Below, one piece after another: positions 51,115 through 60,424 of a stretch of DNA of 64,000 bases. The position numbers and the translations under genes are program-made. This DNA is from Oscillospiraceae bacterium (GTDB lineage Bacteria > Bacillota_A > Clostridia > Oscillospirales > WRJC01): assembly GCA_009782405.1 (NCBI GenBank), contig WRJC01000010.1, positions 23,100 through 87,099 on the forward strand, given 5' to 3'. The notes beneath the pieces are model-generated. The model saw only the letters and a program-made list of their open reading frames with translations. It was not told the origin of the DNA and ran no database searches. Position 1 is the first letter of the stretch. The number at the start of each line of letters is the position of its first letter.

Positions 51115-52269
51115 ATGGAAAATATCATCAGCGAAATGAATTTCGGCGATATAAACGTCTATGATTTTTTGAATGCGGTCATGTCCGTGGTATTCGCCGC
51201 CCTCATGGCATTTGTCACCACGCCGATAGCCAGGGTGGTGGCGTTCAAAATAGGGGCGGTCGACGACCCGAAAAAAGACGACGGCAGGAGAATGCACAAA
51301 GTAGTCATGCCGCGTTTGGGCGGGCTCGCGATTTTTTTCTCTTTCGTCGTATCCATATTCATCTTCTACGAAATATCGGCGTTTACCCTGAGCCTGATCG
51401 CCGGGGCGCTTTTGATCGTCATCATAGGGATATTGGATGACGTTTTCAGGATACGCGCACTCTACAAATTTTTTGTCCATATCGCGGCGGCGGGATTGGT
51501 CGTTTGGCTTGGAGGAGTGGTAGTCGAGCGCATAAACATATTCGGGACATATATACAATTCGGATATCTCTCCATTCCGCTGACCATAATCTGGATAGTT
51601 GGGCTTATCAACGCGGTCAATTTCATCGACGGGCTTGACGGGCTCGCCTGCGGGATATCCACAATATCGGCAATTTCCATTTTGCTGGTCACGATTCTGA
51701 TCGGGGATTTCAAAGTCGCCCTGATGGTCGCCATACTCGCGGGTTCTTGCCTTGGGTTTCTGCCCTTTAACATGAACCCCGCGAAAATCATCATGGGCGA
51801 CACCGGGGCGACGTTTTTGGGGCTTATACTCGCGGTCGTATCCATCCAAGGCGTTTTCAAAATCCATGCCGTGCTCGCCTTTGTCATCCCGTTTCTGATA
51901 CTCGGCGTTCCGATCTTCGACACAACTTTCGCAATTGCGAGAAGGCTCCTCTCGGGCAGGCACCCGTTTTCGGCGGACAGGGAACATCTGCACCACAGGC
52001 TCGTGGACATGGGATTCAACAAAAAACAGACTGTTCGCATTTTGTACGCGGTCAGCGCGCTTTTGGGGGTTTCCTCAGTCATGCTCGTCACCCAGAGGAT
52101 AATCTACGCGATTATAATAATTGCGGTTTCTTTGGCGATAACTGTGGCGATGTGGTTTATTTTCAAGGACAAAAAAATGAGGGCCGAAAGCGGCCTCATA
52201 TCCGAAAACGGCGATGAAGAAACCAAAGATGAACCAAAAACCGAAGAGGCAAAAAAAGAAAATGAATGA
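51115..52269 (+). CDS. UDP-GlcNAc-1-phosphate transferase family (TagO/WecA-like)
   Basis: The protein is 384 residues with about 11 membrane spans. Catalytic loops are visible: RRMHKVVMPRLGG, GILDDVF (DD motif), NAVNFIDGLDGLACG (NxxNxxDGxDGL), IIMGDTGATFLG and the His motif SGRHPFSADREHLHHRL. It links GlcNAc-1-P (or a related sugar phosphate) to undecaprenyl phosphate, starting teichoic-acid or other wall glycan synthesis. The C-terminus has a charged tail of about 30 residues. AAGGAG precedes the ATG. Confidence 0.92.
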   Translation: MENIISEMNFGDINVYDFLNAVMSVVFAALMAFVTTPIARVVAFKIGAVDDPKKDDGRRMHKVVMPRLGGLAIFFSFVVSIFIFYEISAFTLSLIAGALLIVIIGILDDVFRIRALYKFFVHIAAAGLVVWLGGVVVERINIFGTYIQFGYLSIPLTIIWIVGLINAVNFIDGLDGLACGISTISAISILLVTILIGDFKVALMVAILAGSCLGFLPFNMNPAKIIMGDTGATFLGLILAVVSIQGVFKIHAVLAFVIPFLILGVPIFDTTFAIARRLLSGRHPFSADREHLHHRLVDMGFNKKQTVRILYAVSALLGVSSVMLVTQRIIYAIIIIAVSLAITVAMWFIFKDKKMRAESGLISENGDEETKDEPKTEEAKKENE

Positions 52270-53149
52270 ATCGGGGAAAAAACCAAAATTGGCCGCAATA
52301 AAGTCTGCCCTCGGCAAAAGCAACAAACTCACGACGGGAATATCGTTTTTGCTTTTGTTTTTGATCATGTTCGGGCTTTTCGCCTTTATACTGACCGGGC
52401 TGTACCGTTTCGGGCTGATAGAATTCCCCGCTTTTATCCAGAATTTGTTTTTCAAACCGGAGAGAATCGAACCCGAAGCGGAAAAAGACGACAAAAACAT
52501 ATATGATTTTTTTGCGCAAAATCCCGCGCCCGAAAATTACGAATCCGGCGGCGAAGGGTTTGTGCTGGAAATCACCTTGGAGAACGCGAGGGAGGCAATC
52601 GCGAACACGAAACTGCCCGAAAACCTGCATCTCGAAATGGAGGCGCGTTATTACACAAACGGCGAAATTTCGAGGACGGAAGAAATGTTCTTTTGGAAAA
52701 AAGGCGAAAAATGCAAATATTTGCTCAATGTAAATTCCGTGCCGGAGGAGTTGTACATAAATGATTCGCAATATGAATTTTTTGAAAATTTCGCCACCGG
52801 AAGCAAACAAAAAAGGAAAGCATTGGCGTTTTCCATTGGCAGCATCCCCCATATGCCGGACATCAACTACTACCTCGGCCTATTGGAAGGCGGGGAAATA
52901 ACGAAATGCGAATTGAACCAAACCGACGATTCCAACGTGATCGCGATAGAATATATGCTGCCGCAAATATTCCAAAGGGAACTAATCCACATTTCGATAG
53001 ACACGGGCATCGTGTTGGACGTGTGCAGTTATGACGCCAACGACGATAAAAACAAATATTACGAATGTGTTACCGCGATCCTTTCCGCTTATTACGACGG
53101 GGCAAGCGCCGCAAGGCCGATAAACGACTCTTTATTTGAGATAAAATAG
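52262..53149 (+). CDS. Membrane-anchored extracytoplasmic protein of unknown function
   Basis: The protein is 295 residues. It has a basic N-terminus, one membrane span at about 27-52 (LLLFLIMFGLFAFILTGLYR), then an extracytoplasmic domain whose strands (LEMEARYYTNGEISRTEEMF ... LIHISIDTGIVLDVCSYD) resemble lipoprotein-like folds. No family recognised. It overlaps the TagO/WecA-like gene by eight bases, so coupling suggests a wall-glycan role. The start at 52262 has GAGG 12 bases upstream; an in-frame ATG at 52214 has no visible site. Confidence 0.65.
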   Translation: MNESGKKPKLAAIKSALGKSNKLTTGISFLLLFLIMFGLFAFILTGLYRFGLIEFPAFIQNLFFKPERIEPEAEKDDKNIYDFFAQNPAPENYESGGEGFVLEITLENAREAIANTKLPENLHLEMEARYYTNGEISRTEEMFFWKKGEKCKYLLNVNSVPEELYINDSQYEFFENFATGSKQKRKALAFSIGSIPHMPDINYYLGLLEGGEITKCELNQTDDSNVIAIEYMLPQIFQRELIHISIDTGIVLDVCSYDANDDKNKYYECVTAILSAYYDGASAARPINDSLFEIK

Positions 53150-53185
53150 CGCCGCCCCCCTTGCCTTTTGCCGCCGCTGCGGCGT

Positions 53186-54559
53186 TCACGGCGTATTTTG
53201 CCCCGATTTGTATTCTTCCGCGAGTTTTTCGAGTTCCTCGTCGCTTATAACTGTGGTGCGCCCATTCTCATATTCGGCGTCGATCCATTTTTTTATATAT
53301 TCGCATATAGCGTCGCGCTTGTCAATTTTTTCCCCGCCGACAAGGCCGTAATAGCCGTTTAGCCAATAGGCGATCCCCGCAAGCCCGGAAACGTTGCTCA
53401 CCAATACGTTTGCGGGCCGTTTGAGTATTGTCCCCGTGTCGAAGATATTGTATATCTCCTCATCCTTCAAAAGACCGTCGGCGTGTATCCCGGCTCTTGT
53501 CACATTGAAATTTTTGCCCACAAAAGGGGTTTGGGCGGGTATCTTGTAATTAAGTTCCTTTGAATAATAATCGGCGATCTCCGTTATGACCGAAGCGTCC
53601 ATTCCGCTTAGCCCCCCCCTGAGCGAGGCGTATTCCATCACCATCGCCTCAAGCGGCACGTTGCCGGTCCTCTCGCCGATGCCAAGCAGCGAGCAATTGA
53701 CCGCCGAACAGCCAAACAGCCAAGCTGTGGCCGCATTTACCACGCCTTTGTAAAAATCGTTGTGCCCGTGCCACTCTATAAGCGAACTCGGCACCCCGCA
53801 ATATTTTTTCAGCCCGTAGATTATCCCCGGGACGCTTCTCGGCAAAGAAGCCCCTGTGTAGCATACCCCATAGCCCATGGTGTCGCAGGCTCGTATTTTT
53901 ATCGGAATTTTCGATTCTTTCGAAAGCCTCATGAGTTCCCCGACGAAAGGCAGCACAAACCCGTATATGTCAGCCCTCGTTATGTCTTCGAGATGGCAGC
54001 GCGGCTTGATTCCCATTTCGAGCGCTTGCGAAACTACGGAAATATACTGCTCTATGGCTTTGGCCCTGTTTGTGCCGAGTTTGTTGAATATATGATAATC
54101 CGAACACGAAGTCAGTATGCCCGTTTCCTCTATGCCGATGTCGCGCACGAGTTTGAAATCGCCCTTGGTCGCCCTTATCCACGTGGTTATTTCCGGAAAC
54201 CTATATCCCCTTTCCCGGCAAAGTTCCAGAGCTTTCCTGTCTTTTTCGGAATATATGAAAAATTCGGTTTGCCTGACAATCCCGTTTTCGCCCCCCAGCC
54301 TGTGGAGCATATCGAACAAATCGAGTACTTGCCCCGGAGTGTATGGTTCCCGCGCTTGCTGCCCGTCTCTGAATGTGGTATCGGTTATCCAGATTTCGTC
54401 CGGCATTTCCATGGGCACCCGCCTGTGGTTGAAAGAAACTTTCGGTATTTCGGAATATGGGAAAAGATCCCTGTAAAGGTTCGGATCCTCGACGTTTTGC
54501 AGGCTGTAATGATATACTTCCTGTTCCAGCAAATTGCTTCTTTTGTTGATGTCTATCAT
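53186..54559 (-). CDS. Re-type citrate synthase (homocitrate/isopropylmalate synthase superfamily)
   Basis: The protein is 457 residues. The opening VEDPNLYRDLFPYSEIPKVS followed by EIWITDTTFRDGQQAREPYT and QTEFFIYSEKDRKALELC is, as I recall it, the pattern of clostridial Re-citrate synthases rather than LeuA or NifV. The metal-binding motif is IEWHGHNDFYKG, with GIGERTGNVPLEAMV after it. The enzyme makes citrate from oxaloacetate and acetyl-CoA with opposite stereochemistry to GltA and is oxygen-sensitive. The ATG at 54559 has AAAGGAG 12 bases upstream. It follows the PBP2 gene by 35 bases. Confidence 0.85.
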   Translation of the reverse strand: MIDINKRSNLLEQEVYHYSLQNVEDPNLYRDLFPYSEIPKVSFNHRRVPMEMPDEIWITDTTFRDGQQAREPYTPGQVLDLFDMLHRLGGENGIVRQTEFFIYSEKDRKALELCRERGYRFPEITTWIRATKGDFKLVRDIGIEETGILTSCSDYHIFNKLGTNRAKAIEQYISVVSQALEMGIKPRCHLEDITRADIYGFVLPFVGELMRLSKESKIPIKIRACDTMGYGVCYTGASLPRSVPGIIYGLKKYCGVPSSLIEWHGHNDFYKGVVNAATAWLFGCSAVNCSLLGIGERTGNVPLEAMVMEYASLRGGLSGMDASVITEIADYYSKELNYKIPAQTPFVGKNFNVTRAGIHADGLLKDEEIYNIFDTGTILKRPANVLVSNVSGLAGIAYWLNGYYGLVGGEKIDKRDAICEYIKKWIDAEYENGRTTVISDEELEKLAEEYKSGQNTP

Positions 54560-54594
54560 GTAAATGTATCGCTCCTTTTTGGTTGTATTTATAA

Positions 54595-57072
54595 TCAAGC
54601 TTCGCCGTCGTCCTGCCCGATCGTGGGTTCCTCCGTGGGCGGGGGAGGAGGCGTTTCGGTTATTTGCTCCGGTTCAGGTTCCGGTTCTGTGTGTATGGGC
54701 GGCGCCTCGCTTTCAGGTTCCGACGGAGTTTCGACTACGGTTTCTGTCGTTTCTTCGGATTGCGCAGGGGCGGGCGTTTCGGGTTCCGGCGGGTTCGTCG
54801 GAGCTTCCGTGACTGGTGGAGGCGGCGGCGAAGTCGCTTCCGGTTCGGGCGGAAGCGGTTGCCGGGGCGCGGGTGCTTCTGTTGGCGGAGGCGCATAATC
54901 ATAACCGGCGGGTTCAGGTTCGTGAGGCATCGGGCTTGCCGGCTCGTTTTGCTCTTCATCCTCCGGTTCTTCCGGCAGATCCATGGCTTCCGCGAATGTT
55001 TTATAGCCGAAATAATACGCGAGCACGTCTTCCGAAACGAAACCCGCCCATGTCCCTTTTGAACCTTTTTCGATAACGGATGATATGACAACTTCGGGAT
55101 TGCTGTAAGGGGCAAAAGCGACAAATGTTCCGTTTTCGCTGCTTTTTCCGATATTGCCTTGCGCGGTGCCCGTTTTTCCGCCTACAAAATACCTTGGAAA
55201 ATCCCTGAACAGCGAATACGCAGTCCCCGCTTCGATGACGTTGAGCATCCCCTGCTTGACAGCGTTTAAAATAGCTTCCGATATTTCCGCCGAATCGAAT
55301 ATTTCGGGTTTTGGCGCATAATAGATTTCATCCGAACCGTATTCTTTCACGCACAGAAGCAGCGTATTCTTGTATCTTTGCCCTCCGTTTAAAACGGCTC
55401 CGAGCATCGTGGCCATTTGCAGCGGCGAAAATGCGTTGAACGATTGCCCGATCGCCGCCGCGATCGTCTGTCCGCCGGTCCAAACCTGCCCCACCGATTG
55501 CGCATATTCACGCGAAGCCAGGATTCCGGGCGTTTCTCCTATCTCTATTCCCGTCCTGGTGCCGAAACCGAGCCGCATCGCATATTCGCCCAATGGGTTT
55601 ATGCCCATTCTGTCTCCCACCACAAAGAAAAAATAGTTGCAAGAATGCTCTATTGCCTGGGTGACGTTTATCGCGCCGTGGGTAAATGCCGGATAAGCCC
55701 AGCATGCCGGTTGGTAATCTTCATATGCCGTGTATTTTCCCCGATCGGTTATGTATTCGTTCAATCCCAAATAACCGCTTCCCAGCGCGGCGACCGATGT
55801 GACGATTTTAAAAACCGAACCCGGCGCGTATTGCCCCATCGTGGCGCGGTTGAAAAGAGGCCTGTTTTTTTCGTCTGCGGCGAGTTCGGCATACTTTTCC
55901 GTGTTGAATGTATCCGTTATGTTATATGAAGGGTATGTCGCAATCGCCAAAACCTCCCCGGTCTCCGGGACTATCACCGCCGCGCCCCCGGAATTGGCAT
56001 CTCCCCCGTTGAGTTTAGGGTCTCCGAAAGTTTTGGAAAGGATATGGATCCTGTCTATGGTTTTTTCCAGCGAATGCTCGGCGACTTGTTGCAATTCGAT
56101 GTCGAGCGTGAGGTAAACGTCTTTTCCGGCGATCGGCTCTTTTGCATAACGCTCATCCAAAAGGTTTCCGTCTTGGTCGTATGTCCTCTCGATCTCGCCG
56201 TCGATGCCCCTCAGATACTCCTCAAAAGCGGCTTCGACCCCGCTTTTGCCCACTATCGCATCCATGCTGTAGCCCCTGTCGGTGTACCACTCCATTTTAT
56301 CATCCGAGATTTTACCGATTGTTCCGATTATATGCGGGGCGGAATTTGGCAAATTGTACACCCGCTCGTACCTGAGCATTATCTCGACGCCGGGATAATT
56401 GTGCGAATTTTCCATTATCACCGCCATCAAAACTTTGTTTATGTCCTTGCATAATTTATACGTGTTGCTGCCCGCCAGAACGTCCATGCGGTCGAATTCG
56501 TAGCATATTCCGAGTATCGCCCAAAATAGCTTAGGATCTCTCCCGTTTTGCGGCATATATTCATCGAGGCTGTATTTAAGCGTCAAATAAGCCACGAGTT
56601 CGTCGGCAGAAGTGTTTACGTTCAATTGATTTTTTGAAAGGAACCTGTCAAGGCGATATCTGTCGTTTTGCGTCACCATGCTGTACGAATAGCGCGTTTC
56701 CTGGTTCTCGCCATCGGCCTCGATTGCCATGACCGGCATCGAGTTTTGCGTCAATTCCCCATTATAGAAATTTATTTTGCCCACCAAATCGACCAATATT
56801 TCGACATATCCCTTTTTGGGCATTTTTGTTCCGTCGATGACTATATCATAGATATTTTTGTTTGTGACCAAGGGGATTCCGTTTCTGTCGAATATCTCTC
56901 CCCTTACCGCCTGCACGGCAAATTTTTTTGTATATGTTGCCTGTGTTTTCCTTTTGTATTCGTCGGCTCTTGCGATCTGCATGTTCAACAGCGTGCTCCC
57001 GTAAAAAAATACCGCAAGCAAAAATACCGCAAGCAAACAAAAGCACCTGATAAAAGGTGTTTTTTTCGTCAT
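54595..57072 (-). CDS. mrdA: Penicillin-binding protein 2-type transpeptidase (elongasome) with long Pro/Glu tail
   Basis: The protein is 825 residues. It has an N-terminal membrane anchor (about 8-30), dimerisation domain (AVRGEIFDRNGIPLVTNKNI) and transpeptidase domain with SxxK in QYAPGSVFKIVT, SxN in EHSCNYFF and KTG in FVGGKTGTAQG. It cross-links lateral-wall peptidoglycan with the Rod system. Residues about 705-825 are an unusual tail of Pro, Glu and Thr (EPEPEPEQITETPPPPP), located outside the membrane. The ATG at 57072 follows AAAGGAG. It is the last Rod gene of the maf-mreBCD operon. Confidence 0.95.
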   Translation of the reverse strand: MTKKTPFIRCFCLLAVFLLAVFFYGSTLLNMQIARADEYKRKTQATYTKKFAVQAVRGEIFDRNGIPLVTNKNIYDIVIDGTKMPKKGYVEILVDLVGKINFYNGELTQNSMPVMAIEADGENQETRYSYSMVTQNDRYRLDRFLSKNQLNVNTSADELVAYLTLKYSLDEYMPQNGRDPKLFWAILGICYEFDRMDVLAGSNTYKLCKDINKVLMAVIMENSHNYPGVEIMLRYERVYNLPNSAPHIIGTIGKISDDKMEWYTDRGYSMDAIVGKSGVEAAFEEYLRGIDGEIERTYDQDGNLLDERYAKEPIAGKDVYLTLDIELQQVAEHSLEKTIDRIHILSKTFGDPKLNGGDANSGGAAVIVPETGEVLAIATYPSYNITDTFNTEKYAELAADEKNRPLFNRATMGQYAPGSVFKIVTSVAALGSGYLGLNEYITDRGKYTAYEDYQPACWAYPAFTHGAINVTQAIEHSCNYFFFVVGDRMGINPLGEYAMRLGFGTRTGIEIGETPGILASREYAQSVGQVWTGGQTIAAAIGQSFNAFSPLQMATMLGAVLNGGQRYKNTLLLCVKEYGSDEIYYAPKPEIFDSAEISEAILNAVKQGMLNVIEAGTAYSLFRDFPRYFVGGKTGTAQGNIGKSSENGTFVAFAPYSNPEVVISSVIEKGSKGTWAGFVSEDVLAYYFGYKTFAEAMDLPEEPEDEEQNEPASPMPHEPEPAGYDYAPPPTEAPAPRQPLPPEPEATSPPPPPVTEAPTNPPEPETPAPAQSEETTETVVETPSEPESEAPPIHTEPEPEPEQITETPPPPPTEEPTIGQDDGEA

Positions 57073-57110
57073 TAGCTCCCTCTCCTTTCGATTCGTCGCG
57101 CACAACATAT

Positions 57111-57629
57111 TCACATTATGTTATACGAAATTTTTCCCGCAGTCAGTTTGACCAACAGATATACGGCCGGCGCCAGCGCCACGGTGTATATGTATTCCGG
57201 AAGGATGAATTCCAAAATAGCGCGCTTTATGTCGAAATTCCCCCAAACGGCGAGCAAATAGACAAAATTGAAAAATTCGCGCAGCAGGCACGCGGACAAA
57301 CTCATGATGCACATGGTAAACAAAGATTTGCGAAAATATGACTTTGTCAGGTTCGCTATCAGGTAAGCTGCGAAAAAATATTGCAACCCCGAGGAAAAAA
57401 GCGGCGAACCCACGGAAGAATCGACCAAAAACCCGCAAATCATCCCAAAAGCCGCAGCATATTTTTCGCTTTCGACGACCGCCGCCGCTACCACGAGCGA
57501 TATGACCAGATTTGGCTTCGCGCCGAATATCCGAAGCCCGGCCAGCATATTCGTTTCGAGCACGGTGAAAAATATGAAAATGAGCGCGTAAATCCCCGAT
57601 TTTATCACAAACTTTTTGTTTATTCTCAT
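57111..57629 (-). CDS. mreD: Rod-shape-determining protein MreD
   Basis: The protein is 172 residues with five hydrophobic segments. FFTVLETNMLAGLRIFGAKP and AAFGMICGFLVDSSVGSPLF match the MreD pattern (P-N-L and the 'GfxxG...D' loop). It is an inner-membrane part of the elongasome. Placement between mreC and the PBP2 gene confirms it. Confidence 0.92.
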   Translation of the reverse strand: MRINKKFVIKSGIYALIFIFFTVLETNMLAGLRIFGAKPNLVISLVVAAAVVESEKYAAAFGMICGFLVDSSVGSPLFSSGLQYFFAAYLIANLTKSYFRKSLFTMCIMSLSACLLREFFNFVYLLAVWGNFDIKRAILEFILPEYIYTVALAPAVYLLVKLTAGKISYNIM

Positions 57630-57644
57630 GTTATCGCATCTAAT

Positions 57645-58511
57645 CTAATAGAAGTTTCTGCTGAATTCGTGGATGATCATCACGTTTTTTATTTCGTCGA
57701 AATCCACGGCCGGTTTCAAATAACCCGTCATGGTACGGGAAAACGGGTTTGCCGTCACTTCGACTATTTCTCCGATGTACAGATCTTCGGGGTATATGCC
57801 CCCGTTGCCCGAGGAGTACAGTTTGTCCCCCGTTTCTATGACGGTTTCTTTTGAAAGATAAGAAACCCGGCACAACCCCTTTTTTTCAAGCTCGAAATCC
57901 CCTTCGACGATGACTGCTTCGCCCGTGCGCTCTATATATGCCCCAATCGACTCCCCCGTGCGCATGAAGGGGACGATTTTCGCGAACAGAAGCCCCACTT
58001 CGCTCACATAGCCCACTATGGCATATTTTTCTTTTCCGGAATCCGTGCCCATGGCCGCTACAACCGGCATGTCTTTGTCAAGCGTTTGCGCCATTCCTTT
58101 GTTTATCGTCATCGAAGAAACATAGTTGCCCGGATCCCTTGCCGTTATTTTCGCATTCTGCATTTTATAATCCGGGCGTTTCCTTTTGAGTTCATAGAAA
58201 GCCATGAGCGTGTCGTTTTCGTCCTGCAGCCTCCAGGTGTCCTGAAGCCGGGACTGGGCATCCTCGAGTTTTGCCTTTAATTCTTCGATTTCATCTTTCA
58301 TTTTGTTGAACTCGGTAAAATATCCGGCAAATCCGGCAAAACTGTCTTTTATAATGTCGGCGAAATTTTGGAAAGGGGCGAGGATCACATTCACCGCGTC
58401 GCTCACCACCGAGCCGAATCCGGACGCATTCAATATTATGGTGGACAGCGTGAGCGCCAATGCCACTATCAGCATTATTATGAAAAATTTGTTTTTGAAA
58501 ATGGCTCCCAT
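57645..58511 (-). CDS. mreC: Rod-shape-determining protein MreC
   Basis: The protein is 288 residues: membrane span at about 8-28, coiled coil at about 65-105 (EFNKMKDEIEELKAKLEDAQ) and the beta domains with ITARDPGNYVSSMTINKGMA, VVAAMGTDSGKEKYAIVGYV and SSGNGGIYPEDLYIGEIVEV. MreC is the extracytoplasmic scaffold that activates PBP2. It is four bases from mreB. Confidence 0.96.
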   Translation of the reverse strand: MGAIFKNKFFIIMLIVALALTLSTIILNASGFGSVVSDAVNVILAPFQNFADIIKDSFAGFAGYFTEFNKMKDEIEELKAKLEDAQSRLQDTWRLQDENDTLMAFYELKRKRPDYKMQNAKITARDPGNYVSSMTINKGMAQTLDKDMPVVAAMGTDSGKEKYAIVGYVSEVGLLFAKIVPFMRTGESIGAYIERTGEAVIVEGDFELEKKGLCRVSYLSKETVIETGDKLYSSGNGGIYPEDLYIGEIVEVTANPFSRTMTGYLKPAVDFDEIKNVMIIHEFSRNFY

Positions 58512-58515
58512 TCGT

Positions 58516-59535
58516 TCACCTCGATTTCACATATGACAAAACTCCGCTTAACGATTCGAGGTCATCGAGCACCGCCCCTATTCCGTCAACGACGCAGTCG
58601 AGCGGGCGTTTGGCAATATACGTTTTTATCCCGGTTTCCTCGTAAAGCAGCGTGGACATCCCTTTGAGCAGCGCCCCTCCTCCCGAACATGTTATTCCGC
58701 TGTCGTATATATCCGCGGCGAGTTCCGGCGGGGTTTTTTCGAGGGTTCGCTTTATCGTGTTTACAATCTGCCCGATGGGTTCGCTTATCGCATCGATCAC
58801 GTCCGAGGTGGTCAAAATTATCTTTGCGGGGAGGCCCGAATACAAATTTCTCCCCCTTATCTCCATGTTTTCGGCCTGGACGTCGGGATGGACTGCCCCA
58901 ATCGTTTTTTTTATCGATTCGGCGGTCGTTTCTCCGATTAGCACGTTATGGGTTTTTCTGACGTATTCTATCAGCGCCTCGTCGATTTTGTCCCCGGCTA
59001 TCCTGATGGATCCCGGCTCGACTATGCCTCCAAGCGACAAAACCGCGACTTCGGTGGTTCCCCCGCCTATATCGACTATCATGGAACCCCGCGCGTCGCT
59101 CACTTTCAATGAAGCCCCGATGGCGGCGGCTATGGGTTCCTCTATGAGCGCCACGCTTTTCGCCCCCGCTTCCAGCGTGGCGTCTTCGACTGCGCGTTTC
59201 TCGACATCTGTCACCCCATATGGGACGCAAATGATGACTTTCGGCCTGTTGAAAAGGATCACCCCCGCCACGCGCTTGAAAAATGTGTTCAGCATTTTGG
59301 CGGTCACCCCGAAATCCGCTATGACCCCGTCTTTCAGCGGCCTGAAAACCTCAATGGTTTCCGGGGCTTTGCCGAGCATGTTTTTCGCTTCGTTTCCCAC
59401 CGCCAAAACTTTCTTTGTTTTCGTTTCGATGGCGACCACCGAAGGTTCCCTGAGCAGTATCCCCCGCCCCTTGACGTAAACCAGCGTATTGGCTGTCCCG
59501 AGGTCTATTCCTATGCTTTTAGAAAAAAGAGCCAT
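58516..59535 (-). CDS. mreB: Rod-shape-determining protein MreB
   Basis: The protein is 339 residues, an actin-like ATPase that guides lateral wall growth from inside the membrane. Phosphate loops are SIGIDLGTANTLVYVKGRGI and MIVDIGGGTTEVAV; the adenosine motif is CSGGGALLKGM. The N-terminal MALFSKSIG is a short amphipathic start. Confidence 0.97.
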   Translation of the reverse strand: MALFSKSIGIDLGTANTLVYVKGRGILLREPSVVAIETKTKKVLAVGNEAKNMLGKAPETIEVFRPLKDGVIADFGVTAKMLNTFFKRVAGVILFNRPKVIICVPYGVTDVEKRAVEDATLEAGAKSVALIEEPIAAAIGASLKVSDARGSMIVDIGGGTTEVAVLSLGGIVEPGSIRIAGDKIDEALIEYVRKTHNVLIGETTAESIKKTIGAVHPDVQAENMEIRGRNLYSGLPAKIILTTSDVIDAISEPIGQIVNTIKRTLEKTPPELAADIYDSGITCSGGGALLKGMSTLLYEETGIKTYIAKRPLDCVVDGIGAVLDDLESLSGVLSYVKSR

Positions 59536-59538
59536 TCT

Positions 59539-60189
59539 TCATCTAATCCTTTCCGGCAGCTCTTGCGCATAATGCCCGGGCAACAAATCAAAAACCGTCA
59601 TGCCGAAGCTGTCTGTTAAAATTTTGGCGAATTTGAAAACCGGGAGCCCCGCGACGTTGAAAAAATCGCCTTCTATGCGCTCTATGAACGCCGATCCGGG
59701 TCCCTCCGCGCCGTATGAACCGGCTTTTGCAAGCGGATCGCCCGTCTTCACGTATTGCTCTATCTCCCGCCTGCTTATATCCTTGAATTTTACTTTTGTC
59801 ATGTCATAGTCGCACGCCGTTTTGTCGCCGAACACAACCGTTATGCCCGAATAGACCCTGTGAAATTTTCCCGACAGCTTCGAAAGCGTTTCGGCGGCGG
59901 CGCCCGCGTTTTTCGGCTTGCCTATTATTTGCCCTTCGAACTCGACGACGGTATCGGCTGCAATCACCAAAATATGCGGGTCGCCCATTTTCTCCGCCGC
60001 CATGCGGGCTTTTCTCTGCGACAGCCCCGTGACGATCTCCCAAGGGGCAAAATCTATGTGTTCATAGAGGGTTTCGTCTGCGTCTGTCACATATATTTCG
60101 GCGTCTATCCCGAAATTTGCGAGAATGCTCCTCCGCGCGGCGGATTTTGACGCCAGCACTATTTTATTTGGCGCGACGATAAAAATCAC
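59539..60189 (-). CDS. maf: Maf-family nucleoside triphosphate pyrophosphatase
   Basis: The protein is 216 residues. ILASKS-type opening (IVLASKSAARRSILANFGID), the catalytic IAADTVVEFEGQIIGKPKN, and GSYGAEGPGSAFIERIEGDF near the end are diagnostic. Maf hydrolyses non-canonical nucleotides such as dTTP/UTP analogues to monophosphates. It heads the mre operon, three bases before mreB. The only acceptable start is GTG at 60189; the ribosome-binding site is weak (GACAGG). Confidence 0.92.
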   Translation of the reverse strand: MIFIVAPNKIVLASKSAARRSILANFGIDAEIYVTDADETLYEHIDFAPWEIVTGLSQRKARMAAEKMGDPHILVIAADTVVEFEGQIIGKPKNAGAAAETLSKLSGKFHRVYSGITVVFGDKTACDYDMTKVKFKDISRREIEQYVKTGDPLAKAGSYGAEGPGSAFIERIEGDFFNVAGLPVFKFAKILTDSFGMTVFDLLPGHYAQELPERIR

Positions 60190-60221
60190 CTGTCTTTTTT
60201 TGAATTTTGCTCTCGAAGGAC

Positions 60222-60251
60222 ATTATACCACACAATTGTGTCAAAAATCAA
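60222..60251 (-). promoter_or_regulatory. maf-mreBCD operon promoter containing a perfect 12-bp palindrome
   Basis: TTGATT (60251-60246), 18-bp spacer and TATAAT (60227-60222). The spacer contains ACACAATTGTGT (60230-60241), a perfect palindrome that could be an operator. Confidence 0.65.
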
Positions 60252-60289
60252 GTTTAAATAATAAATTTTAAATTTTTTTGAAAACCATA

Positions 60290-60318
60290 TTGACAAACCG
60301 GGCAATTTGTTGTATACT
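60290..60318 (+). promoter_or_regulatory. tRNA-Gln promoter
   Basis: TTGACA (60290-60295), 17-bp spacer and TATACT (60313-60318). Confidence 0.85.
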
Positions 60319-60349
60319 GTGTAATATGCCTCCGGCGCAAAAATAAAAT

Positions 60350-60423
60350 TGCGGAATTGTGTAAGGGTAGCACGACAGACTCTGACTCTGTTTGTCTGGG
60401 TTCAAATCCTAGTTCCGCAGCCA
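60350..60423 (+). tRNA. tRNA-Gln (anticodon CTG)
   Basis: Acceptor TGCGGAA/TTCCGCA (the U1-A72 pair typical of tRNA-Gln), D arm GTGTAAGGGTAGCAC, anticodon stem ACAGA/TCTGT with loop CTCTGAC giving anticodon CTG, T arm CTGGGTTCAAATCCTAG, discriminator G and encoded CCA. Total 74 nt. Confidence 0.94.
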
Positions 60424-60424
60424 A

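Noticed and set aside
60239..60244. TTGACA as the -35 box of the maf promoter
   Set aside because: It is only 11 bp from TATAAT. TTGATT at 60246-60251 has the workable 18-bp spacing.
60350..60423. tRNA-Gln as a proven attachment site
   Set aside because: No integrase and no second copy of the tRNA 3' end is visible in the window.
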